Source: Pseudomonas sp. WS 5079
GTDB taxonomy: Bacteria > Pseudomonadota > Gammaproteobacteria > Pseudomonadales > Pseudomonadaceae
DNA: 64,000 bases
Reading direction: 5' to 3'
Assembly (NCBI RefSeq): GCF_012985465.1
Contig: NZ_JAAQWN010000007.1
Location: 186,001 to 250,000, forward strand
This document shows positions 36,546 to 43,659 of the stretch, piece after piece (the stretch's first letter is position 1; the number at the start of each line of letters is the position of its first letter). The notes below the pieces were generated by a model, which was given only the letters and a program-made list of their open reading frames with translations, searched no databases and was not told where the DNA came from. Made by a program: the position numbers and the translations under genes.

Positions 36546-37802
36546 ATGCACTGCACATCCAAGCGACTCGCCCTTGCCATCACTTTCATGCTGAGTGCCT
36601 TGAGCATTCAATTGGCCGCCGCACGCGGGGATATGGGGCCACCGCCCAGCGAACCGGACCCGGCCAGCCCATTTTATTTCATTGACTACGCCACCACCGG
36701 CAATGGCCGGGGCGTGGCCCAGGTGCTGGACCGTGCAGTGGATGCCTTGCTGGAGTCAGGCAACCTGAGCGTGCGCGAGCAGTATCTGATTGCAGATGAC
36801 GCCCGCTATATGGGCAACCTGGCCCCCGGAAGAATCGGCGCGGTGCTTGAGCAACTGGCCGGCAGCCAGAACGCCAACCTGGGCAACGCCACCCAAAGCA
36901 GCCTCAAGCCACTGCAAAGCAGTTTGCTGTCGGCCATGGGCGCGATGAACGGCGACGCCAACAGCCGCGTCTGGCTGCAAGGCCTGGGCAACGCCGGCAG
37001 CCTGGACGGCCAGCACGGCGGTGGTGATTTGCAGCAGCGTAACCAGGGCCTGGTGCTGGGCGCCGATTGGGCCGTGGACCCCGCTTGGCGCGTGGGTGTA
37101 ATGGGGGCCAAGACGACCAGTGACCTGAGCGCCAAACGCTTCAAGGCCGCGCTCGACAGCTGGCACCTGGGGGCATACGCGGTGCGACAGGACGGGCCGT
37201 TGGCGTTGCGCCTGGGGGCAATCCACAGCAACCATGCCGGGCTGAACAAGCGCAGTGTCGGTTTTGATTTCATCGACCATCAAGAGCAGCTCAAGGGCAA
37301 GTATTCTGCGCAAAGCCAGACGCTTTTCAGCGAGCTGGGCTATCGCGTGGACCACGGCAGTTTCACCGTCGAACCGTTCGCGGGCGTCGGTTATCAGCGT
37401 TACCAACGCGAGCGCTTCAAGGAAAAAGGCGGCCTCAGCGCCCTCAATGTCGGCGAGCAGACCCAGGCGAACCTCAACAGCACCTTCGGCCTGCGCATGA
37501 CCAGCCTCTATACCCTGGACAACCAGATGACCCTCAAACCCCACGCCAGCGCCAGCTGGAAACACCTGTACGGCGACGTCGACAGCCGCGTGCGCCAATC
37601 GTCGGCATGGGTGAACAAGGACGAGTTCAACAGCACCTTCACCATCGAAGGCACGTCCCTGGACCGCGACAGCATGGCGCTGCAAGCCGGGCTGGGCCTG
37701 GGCATCTCCAGCAGCCAAAGCGTCGGCCTGACCTACACCGGCGATTTTGGCGCCCGCAGCAACAGCCAGGCCGTCATGGGCCAATGGACCCTGAGCTTCT
37801 GA
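36546..37802 (+). CDS. Autotransporter-type outer-membrane protein with very short passenger
   Basis: A 418-residue protein: signal peptide (cleavage near AAARG, residue 27), a passenger of only about 110 residues rich in Gln, Asn and Ser, then an autotransporter beta-barrel from about 140 (NSRVWLQGLGNAG) to the C-terminal QWTLSF. The passenger has no obvious catalytic motif. Such short forms may display a small peptide or act as membrane-anchored barrels. It is the only gene between the HTH protein and the convergent pyruvate carboxylase operon. Confidence 0.8.
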   Translation: MHCTSKRLALAITFMLSALSIQLAAARGDMGPPPSEPDPASPFYFIDYATTGNGRGVAQVLDRAVDALLESGNLSVREQYLIADDARYMGNLAPGRIGAVLEQLAGSQNANLGNATQSSLKPLQSSLLSAMGAMNGDANSRVWLQGLGNAGSLDGQHGGGDLQQRNQGLVLGADWAVDPAWRVGVMGAKTTSDLSAKRFKAALDSWHLGAYAVRQDGPLALRLGAIHSNHAGLNKRSVGFDFIDHQEQLKGKYSAQSQTLFSELGYRVDHGSFTVEPFAGVGYQRYQRERFKEKGGLSALNVGEQTQANLNSTFGLRMTSLYTLDNQMTLKPHASASWKHLYGDVDSRVRQSSAWVNKDEFNSTFTIEGTSLDRDSMALQAGLGLGISSSQSVGLTYTGDFGARSNSQAVMGQWTLSF

Positions 37803-37821
37803 TTGGCGCTTTATTACAGGC

Positions 37822-37847
37822 AAAAAAAAGGGGGCAACATGCCCCCC
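37822..37847 (-). terminator. Intrinsic terminator of the pycAB operon
   Basis: Stem GGGGGC/GCCCCC (about 37830-37846) with eight T's after it on the minus strand. Confidence 0.88.
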
Positions 37848-37880
37848 CGAGGATTAAGCGGTAGTGTCGAAGGCTGGATA

Positions 37881-39689
37881 TCAGCCTTCGATTTCGATCA
37901 GGATTTCGCCCGGGTTGACCCGGTCGCCCTTGGCTACGTGAACGGCGGTGACTTTGCCGGCGATGGCCGCCTGCACCTCGGTCTCCATCTTCATCGCTTC
38001 GGTGATCAGCACGGCCTGGCCGGCCTTGACCACGTCGCCTTCCTTGACCAGAACATCGACGATATTGCCCGGCATCGCCGTGCTCACATGGCCCGGCGCG
38101 CTGGCCTGCTTGCGCTTGCTGGTGCCGCCGCCGACAAACTCGTTGAGCGGTTCGAACACCACTTCTTCCGGCATCCCGTCGATGGACAGGTAGAAGTGGC
38201 GCTTGCCTTCGGCCTTGACGCCAACACCGGTGATATCCACGCGGTAGCTTTCGCCGTGTACGTCGATGACGAACTCGGTCGGCACACCTTCACCGCCAGC
38301 ACGGGCTACACCACCGGCTTCAGGGATCGGCAGCAGCACTTCAGGGGACAAGGTGCCGGCATCGCGCTCTTCCAGGAACTTGCGCCCGATATCGGGGAAC
38401 ATGGCGTAGGTCAGCACGTCTTCTTCGGACTTGGCCAATGCGCCGATCTCGCCGCGCAGCTTGGTCATTTCCGGCTTGAGCAGGTCGGCTGGGCGCACGT
38501 CGATCACGTCTTCGCTGCCGATGGCCTGGCGCCGCAGTTTCTCGTTCACGGTGCCCGGCGCCTTGCCGTAGCCGCCTTGCAGGTACAGCTTCACTTCATT
38601 GGTGATGGTTTTGTAGCGCTCGCCAGCGAGCACGTTGAAGAACGCCTGGGTGCCGACGATCTGCGAGGTTGGCGTGACCAGCGGCGGGAAGCCGAGGTCT
38701 TCGCGCACCCGTGGGATTTCCGCCAGCACTTCGCTCATGCGGTTGAGGGCGCCCTGCTCTTTCAACTGGTTGGCCAGGTTGGAAATCATCCCGCCCGGCA
38801 CCTGGTTGACTTGCACGCGGGTGTCGACGGCGGTGAATTCGCTTTCGAACTGGTGATATTTCTTGCGCACGGCGTAGAAGTACAGGCCGATTTCCTGCAG
38901 CAGTTCCAGGTCCAGGCCGGTGTCGAATTCGCTGCCTTTGAGGGCGGCGACCATCGACTCGGTGCCCGGGTGGCTGGTGCCCCAGGCGAAGCTGGAGATG
39001 GCGGTGTCGATATGGTCGGCACCGTTTTCGATGGCCTTGAGTTGGCACATCGCGGCCAGGCCAGCGGTGTCATGGGAGTGGATAAAGATCGGCAGGCTCT
39101 GCTCGGCCTTCAGCGCCTTGACCAGTTCACCGGTGGCGTACGGGGTCAGCAGGCCGGCCATGTCCTTGATCGCGATGGAATCGCAACCCATGGACTCCAA
39201 CTGCTTGGCCTGGGCCACGAACGCCTCGATGGTGTGCACCGGGCTGGTGGTGTAGGCGATGGTGCCCTGGGCGTGCTTGCCCGCCGCTTTCACCGCTTCG
39301 ATGGCCACCCGCAGGTTACGCACGTCGTTCATCGCGTCGAAGATGCGGAACACGTCGATACCATTTACCGCGGCCTTGGCGACGAAGGCCTTGACCACAT
39401 CGTCACTGTAATGGCGGTAGCCCAGCAGGTTCTGCCCACGCAACAGCATTTGCAGGCGCGTGTTAGGCAACGCGGCGCGCAGTTTGCGCAGGCGCTCCCA
39501 CGGGTCTTCTTTCAAGAAGCGCACGCAGGCGTCGAAGGTCGCGCCGCCCCAGACTTCCAGGGACCAGTAGCCGACTTTGTCGAGCTTGTCGCAGATCGGC
39601 AGCATGTCGTCGGTGCGCATGCGGGTGGCCAGCAACGATTGGTGGGCGTCGCGCAGGATGGTGTCGGTTACGAAGATTTTCTTAGACAT
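37881..39689 (-). CDS. pycB: Pyruvate carboxylase subunit B (carboxyltransferase and biotin carrier)
   Basis: A 602-residue subunit: HMGL-like carboxyltransferase barrel starting TDTILRDAHQSLLATRM, the PYC/OADA conserved domain, a Gly/Ala-rich hinge and a biotinyl domain with the modified Lys 567 in EAMKMETE. It transfers CO2 from biotin to pyruvate, giving oxaloacetate for gluconeogenesis and anaplerosis. The start at 39689 has GAGGAAC about 8 nt before it. Often annotated oadA, but no membrane subunit genes are present, so carboxylation rather than decarboxylation is expected. Confidence 0.93.
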   Translation of the reverse strand: MSKKIFVTDTILRDAHQSLLATRMRTDDMLPICDKLDKVGYWSLEVWGGATFDACVRFLKEDPWERLRKLRAALPNTRLQMLLRGQNLLGYRHYSDDVVKAFVAKAAVNGIDVFRIFDAMNDVRNLRVAIEAVKAAGKHAQGTIAYTTSPVHTIEAFVAQAKQLESMGCDSIAIKDMAGLLTPYATGELVKALKAEQSLPIFIHSHDTAGLAAMCQLKAIENGADHIDTAISSFAWGTSHPGTESMVAALKGSEFDTGLDLELLQEIGLYFYAVRKKYHQFESEFTAVDTRVQVNQVPGGMISNLANQLKEQGALNRMSEVLAEIPRVREDLGFPPLVTPTSQIVGTQAFFNVLAGERYKTITNEVKLYLQGGYGKAPGTVNEKLRRQAIGSEDVIDVRPADLLKPEMTKLRGEIGALAKSEEDVLTYAMFPDIGRKFLEERDAGTLSPEVLLPIPEAGGVARAGGEGVPTEFVIDVHGESYRVDITGVGVKAEGKRHFYLSIDGMPEEVVFEPLNEFVGGGTSKRKQASAPGHVSTAMPGNIVDVLVKEGDVVKAGQAVLITEAMKMETEVQAAIAGKVTAVHVAKGDRVNPGEILIEIEG

Positions 39690-39700
39690 TGGAATGTTCC

Positions 39701-41116
39701 TCACAGGCCTGCGTGGGCGGCGATGGCGGCGGCGATGGCCAAGGCCAGCTCTTCGGGTTTGCGCTTGATCGAGTAGTTGGTCAGCTCAGGGTGACTTTCC
39801 ACAAAACTGGTGTTGAACTGGCCGCTGCGAAATTCCGGGTTGCGCAGGATTTCCTGGTAGTAGGCGGCGGTGGTCTTCACGCCTTGCAGGCGCATGTCGT
39901 CCAGGGCACGCAGGCCGCGGTCCATGGCTTCTTCCCAGGTCAACGCCCACACCACCAGCTTCAGGCACATGGAGTCGTAGAACGGCGGGATGGTGTAGCC
40001 GGTGTAGATCGCCGTGTCGGTACGCACGCCAGGGCCGCCGGGGGCGTAGTAACGGGTGATCTTGCCGAAGCTTGGGAGGAAGTTGTTCTTCGGGTCTTCG
40101 GCGTTGATACGAAACTGCAACGCAAAGCCACGGTGCTGGATATCTTCCTGTTTTACCGACAGCGGCAGGCCGGAAGCGATGCGGATCTGCTCGCGGACGA
40201 TATCAATGCCGGTGATTTCTTCGGTGATGGTGTGCTCCACCTGCACCCGGGTGTTCATCTCCATGAAGTACACCTCGCCCTCGGCGAGCAGGAACTCCAC
40301 GGTGCCGGCGTTCTCGTAGCCCACAGCCTTGGCCGCACGCACCGACAGGTCGCCGATATAGGCGCGCTGCTCGGGGGTCAGCTGGGGGCTAGGGGCGATT
40401 TCGATGAGCTTCTGGTTACGGCGCTGGATCGAACAATCGCGCTCGAACAGATGCACCACGTTGCCAAAGCTGTCACCGAGGATCTGCGCCTCGATGTGCT
40501 TGGGATTGACGATGCATTTTTCCAGGAACACTTCCGCCGAACCAAAGGCCTTGGTGGCCTCGGAGATCACGCGGGGGAAGGCTTGTTCGAGTTCTTCACG
40601 GCTGTTGCAGCGACGAATGCCGCGCCCGCCACCACCGGAGGTGGCCTTGAGCATCACCGGGTAGCCGATGCGGTCGCCTTCGGTCAGCGCCTCGGCGATG
40701 TCGGCGACGTTGCCTTCGGTGCCCGGCGTCACCGGCACGCCGGCCTTGATCATGCTGCGGCGCGCTTCGGTCTTGTCGCCCATGCGGCGAATCACTTCGG
40801 CCGATGGACCAATGAACTTGATGCCGCGTTCGGCGCAGATATCCGCCAGTTCGGCGTTTTCCGACAGGAAGCCGTAGCCTGGGTGCAATGCATCACAGCC
40901 GGTTTCCACCGCCAGGTTCACCAGCTTGCGCGGATTCAGGTAGCCGGCCAGGGGCTCGGCACCAATGCTGTGGGCCTCGTCGGCGCGCTTGACGTGCAAG
41001 GCATGCCGGTCTGCGTCGGAATAGACCGCCACCGAACGGATACCCATTTCGGCACAGGCCCGCACGATGCGGACGGCAATCTCACCACGGTTGGCGATCA
41101 GGATCTTTGTTATCAC
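39701..41116 (-). CDS. pycA: Pyruvate carboxylase subunit A (biotin carboxylase)
   Basis: A 471-residue ATP-grasp biotin carboxylase: ANRGEIAVRI start, glycine-rich ATP loop SGGGGRGIR and active-site segments around EMNTRVQVEHTITEEITG. It carboxylates the biotin on subunit B with bicarbonate and ATP. It is 11 bp upstream of pycB and divergent from the LysR gene at 41311. Similar to AccC, but its partner gene fixes the role. Confidence 0.93.
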   Translation of the reverse strand: MITKILIANRGEIAVRIVRACAEMGIRSVAVYSDADRHALHVKRADEAHSIGAEPLAGYLNPRKLVNLAVETGCDALHPGYGFLSENAELADICAERGIKFIGPSAEVIRRMGDKTEARRSMIKAGVPVTPGTEGNVADIAEALTEGDRIGYPVMLKATSGGGGRGIRRCNSREELEQAFPRVISEATKAFGSAEVFLEKCIVNPKHIEAQILGDSFGNVVHLFERDCSIQRRNQKLIEIAPSPQLTPEQRAYIGDLSVRAAKAVGYENAGTVEFLLAEGEVYFMEMNTRVQVEHTITEEITGIDIVREQIRIASGLPLSVKQEDIQHRGFALQFRINAEDPKNNFLPSFGKITRYYAPGGPGVRTDTAIYTGYTIPPFYDSMCLKLVVWALTWEEAMDRGLRALDDMRLQGVKTTAAYYQEILRNPEFRSGQFNTSFVESHPELTNYSIKRKPEELALAIAAAIAAHAGL

Positions 41117-41257
41117 TTGGAAATTCCCTTGAGCCTATTGCTGCGTTCATCGACCTGCTAGACCAGGTCGGCGCGTGACCAAATGTTTCAAGCCAGTCGC
41201 GAGACACACACTATGCGCACTTAGGGATTAACAAAAATCAATAATTATTGGGTTGTG

Positions 41258-41275
41258 TATAAGTAAAGACTTATA
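41258..41275. promoter_or_regulatory. LysR-type binding site between pycA and its regulator
   Basis: TATAAGTAAAGACTTATA is a perfect 7+7 dyad of the T-N11-A type bound by LysR proteins, placed 36 bp before the regulator's start and 140 bp before pycA. A 12-bp palindrome CAATAATTATTG is at 41239-41250. Confidence 0.65.
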
Positions 41276-41310
41276 GTTGGCCGTACAAACCCAGCGAGCC
41301 GTCTTGAATT

Positions 41311-42285
41311 ATGCGTAAGTCATTGATGCGTATGACATTACGCCAGTTGCAAATCTTCAATGAAGTCTGCGACTTGCGTTCCTACAGCCGCGCTGCCGAG
41401 GAAATGTCCCTCACGCAACCCGCCGTCAGCCTACAAATTCGCCAGCTTGAAGAGCTGATCGGCCAGCCGCTATTCGACTACGTCGGCAAAAAGCTCTACA
41501 TGACCGAAGCCGCCGAAGCCCTGCAACGGGCCAGCCGGGACATTTTCGGGCGCCTGGAAAACCTCGATATGCAGCTCTCGGACATGCAAGGCTCGCTGCA
41601 GGGGCAATTGAAGCTGGCCGTGGAATCCAGCGCCAAATACTTCGTGCCGCACTTGTTCGCTGCCTTCAAGCGCCAGCACCCGGAGGTGCAGTTGCACCTG
41701 ACGGTGGTCAACCGCGCCCAGGTGATCCGCCGGCTATCGGACAACCGTGACGACCTGGTGATCATGTCCATGGTGCCCCAGGACATGGGCCTGGAATTCC
41801 TGCCGTTTCTCAATAACCCGATTGTGGCGGTGGCCCCGCCGGACCATCCGCTGAGCCTGCAAGGGCCGCTGCGCCTGCAGGACCTGGAGCCTTACACCTT
41901 GTTGCTGCGCGAGCCGGGCTCAGGGACACGGCTGGCCTGCGAGGAATACTTCAAGGAAAAGCGCGTGCACTTTACCCAGACGGTGGAAGTGGCCTCGGCC
42001 GAGGCGCAGCGCGAGTGCGTGGTGGCGGGGTTGGGCGTGGCACTGCTGACGCGCCACGCCCTGAACCTGGAGCTGGCCACCGGTGGGCTCAAGGAGCTGC
42101 CGGTGGAAGAGCTGCCGCTGTACCGCAGTTGGTGCCTGGTGCAGGCCAAGGCCAAGCGCCTGTCACCGGTGGCCCATGCGTTCCTGGGCTTTATCCGCAG
42201 CGAACGGGTGCAGATCAGCGCGCTGGCTGAACGTTTCGCTGGGCAGCCGCGGGTGCCTGCCAATGCAACTCCGGGTAGTCACTGA
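41311..42285 (+). CDS. pycR: LysR-family regulator of the pyruvate carboxylase genes
   Basis: A 324-residue LysR protein (HTH in MTLRQLQIFNEVCDLRSYSRAAEEMSLTQPAVSLQIRQLEELIG; CysB-like effector domain). The order pycB-pycA-pycR with the regulator divergent is as I recall for PA5435-PA5437, where PycR was described as a regulator linked to lung persistence. The longest start, MRKSLMRMTLR, is used; a start at the third Met is also possible. It likely binds the dyad at 41258. Confidence 0.85.
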   Translation: MRKSLMRMTLRQLQIFNEVCDLRSYSRAAEEMSLTQPAVSLQIRQLEELIGQPLFDYVGKKLYMTEAAEALQRASRDIFGRLENLDMQLSDMQGSLQGQLKLAVESSAKYFVPHLFAAFKRQHPEVQLHLTVVNRAQVIRRLSDNRDDLVIMSMVPQDMGLEFLPFLNNPIVAVAPPDHPLSLQGPLRLQDLEPYTLLLREPGSGTRLACEEYFKEKRVHFTQTVEVASAEAQRECVVAGLGVALLTRHALNLELATGGLKELPVEELPLYRSWCLVQAKAKRLSPVAHAFLGFIRSERVQISALAERFAGQPRVPANATPGSH

Positions 42286-42412
42286 TGCTTTGCAGCAGTT
42301 GGCGTTGTTCACAGCGATCTTCAATTGCACGTCGGAACGCCATGCGGCGCTGGTCTTCCTGCTGACGACGGGTCTTGACGGTGCTGGTGCTGTCTTCGTA
42401 GTGCCGGGCCAT
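42215..42412 (-). CDS. Small basic protein of unknown function
   Basis: A 65-residue protein starting MARHYEDSTSTVKTRRQQEDQ, very rich in Arg, Gln and Glu and probably one long helix. It has a GGGAG ribosome site 8 nt before the start and lies in the pycR-rccR gap, antisense to the last 71 bases of pycR. I believe a similar small gene occurs here in other Pseudomonas, but cannot verify it. Regulated or RNA-binding roles are only guesses. Confidence 0.55.
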   Translation of the reverse strand: MARHYEDSTSTVKTRRQQEDQRRMAFRRAIEDRCEQRQLLQSISDYPELHWQAPAAAQRNVQPAR

Positions 42413-42525
42413 TTCGAGTCTCCCAATGCGAGTACGGGGAGTTCAGGATGGGCACGGGGGATGACGGTTTGGCGGCGCGGGGGTTACAGGACGATGAATC
42501 TTGCGGATGCAACACCGGCCAAAAC

Positions 42526-42615
42526 TGTAGGAGCCGGCTTGCCGGCGATGGCGGTGCCTCAGGCGATAAGTGCGGGGCTGGCAGACCGCTATCGCAGGCA
42601 AGCCAGCTCCTACAG
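42526..42615. repeat. REPIN
   Basis: TGTAGGAGCCGGCTTGCCGG and the inverse ending GGCAAGCCAGCTCCTACAG, about 90 bp, between the small gene and rccR. Confidence 0.9.
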
Positions 42616-42636
42616 TTGATCGAGTGCGACCTTGGG

Positions 42637-43503
42637 TCAGTCGTCGAGGGCTTTGACCGATTTGGGCGAGAGACGCAGGCTGCGCAAGCTGCGCTTGACG
42701 CTCTTGAGGTGGTTGACCAGGCTCGGGCCACGCGCCATCGCCACGCCCATCGCCAGCACGTCGATCACCACCAGGTGGGCGATGCGCGAGGTCAGTGGCG
42801 TATAGATCTCGGTGTCTTCATGCACGTCGATCGCCAGGTTGACCGTGGACAGCTCCGCCAATGGCGTCTGGCTCGGGCACAAGGTGATCAGCGACGCGCC
42901 GCTTTCACGCACCAGGTTGGCGGTGATCAGCAAGTCCTTGGAACGGCCCGACTGGGAAATACAGATCGCCACGTCGGTAGGCTTTAACGTCACCGCCGAC
43001 ATCGCCTGCATGTGCGGGTCGCTGTAGGCCGCCGCCGTCAGCAGCAGGCGGAAAAATTTGTGCTGGGCATCCGCCGCCACCGCGCCGGAGGCACCAAAGC
43101 CATAGAACTCCACGCGCTGGGCCTGGGACATGGCGGTCACGGCTTTTTGCAGTTCGATCGGGTCGAGCTTTTCCCGCACTTCCATCAGGGTGTGCAGGGT
43201 GGTATCGAAAATTTTCAGGCTGTAGTCGGCGACGGAGTCGTCTTCGTGGATCGCAAACTGCCCGAAGCTGGCGCCGGCCGCCAGGCTCTGGGCCAGTTTC
43301 AACTTCAAGTCCTGGAACCCCGAGCAACCGATGGCGCGGCAGAAGCGCACGATGGTCGGCTCGCTGATCCCCACGCTGTGGGCCAGGTCAGCCATGGAAC
43401 TGTGCATCACGGCCGCAGGGTCAAGCAGCACGTGATCGGCAACCTTGAGTTCCGATTTGCGTAACAGGTGGCGCGACTGGGCGATATGTTGCAACAGGTT
43501 CAA
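42637..43503 (-). CDS. rccR: RpiR-family regulator RccR (HexR-like)
   Basis: A 288-residue RpiR protein: N-terminal HTH (MADLAHSVGISEPTIVRFCRAIGCSGFQDLKLKLAQSLA) and a SIS sugar-phosphate domain (residues about 125-255). Sequence and place beside pycAB fit the regulator I know as RccR (PA5438), a KDPG-responsive controller of pyruvate, glyoxylate-shunt and gluconeogenic genes; HexR proper has a different N-terminal sequence. A perfect 19-bp dyad upstream is a likely self-operator. Confidence 0.82.
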   Translation of the reverse strand: MNLLQHIAQSRHLLRKSELKVADHVLLDPAAVMHSSMADLAHSVGISEPTIVRFCRAIGCSGFQDLKLKLAQSLAAGASFGQFAIHEDDSVADYSLKIFDTTLHTLMEVREKLDPIELQKAVTAMSQAQRVEFYGFGASGAVAADAQHKFFRLLLTAAAYSDPHMQAMSAVTLKPTDVAICISQSGRSKDLLITANLVRESGASLITLCPSQTPLAELSTVNLAIDVHEDTEIYTPLTSRIAHLVVIDVLAMGVAMARGPSLVNHLKSVKRSLRSLRLSPKSVKALDD

Positions 43504-43547
43504 AGGGCAGGACTCTTGTTATTGGCAGGCGCCAGGGATGTAGCAAG

Positions 43548-43566
43548 CTTGTAGTTATACTACAAG
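43548..43566. promoter_or_regulatory. RccR/HexR-type operator
   Basis: CTTGTAGTTATACTACAAG is a perfect palindrome matching the TGTAGT-N-ACTACA pattern bound by HexR/RccR. It is 45 bp before rccR, indicating autoregulation. Confidence 0.7.
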
Positions 43567-43659
43567 AATTGCGGATTTGCCCGTTCGATGCATCACTAAA
43601 TCGCCCTACTCCCCCCTGAATCAGCGGGCATATGCGATGTAGCACCCGATGGCGCCTCG

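Noticed and set aside
37881..41116. Oxaloacetate decarboxylase sodium pump
   Set aside because: The membrane beta and gamma subunits are absent, and the biotin carboxylase gene is linked, so this is pyruvate carboxylase.
37803..41161. Two long plus-strand frames opposite pycB and pycA
   Set aside because: Antisense to certain pyruvate carboxylase subunits; translations lack any recognisable fold.
42637..43503. HexR proper
   Set aside because: The N-terminal sequence and the pycAB neighbourhood fit RccR; HexR as I know it begins differently and lies beside zwf-edd genes.
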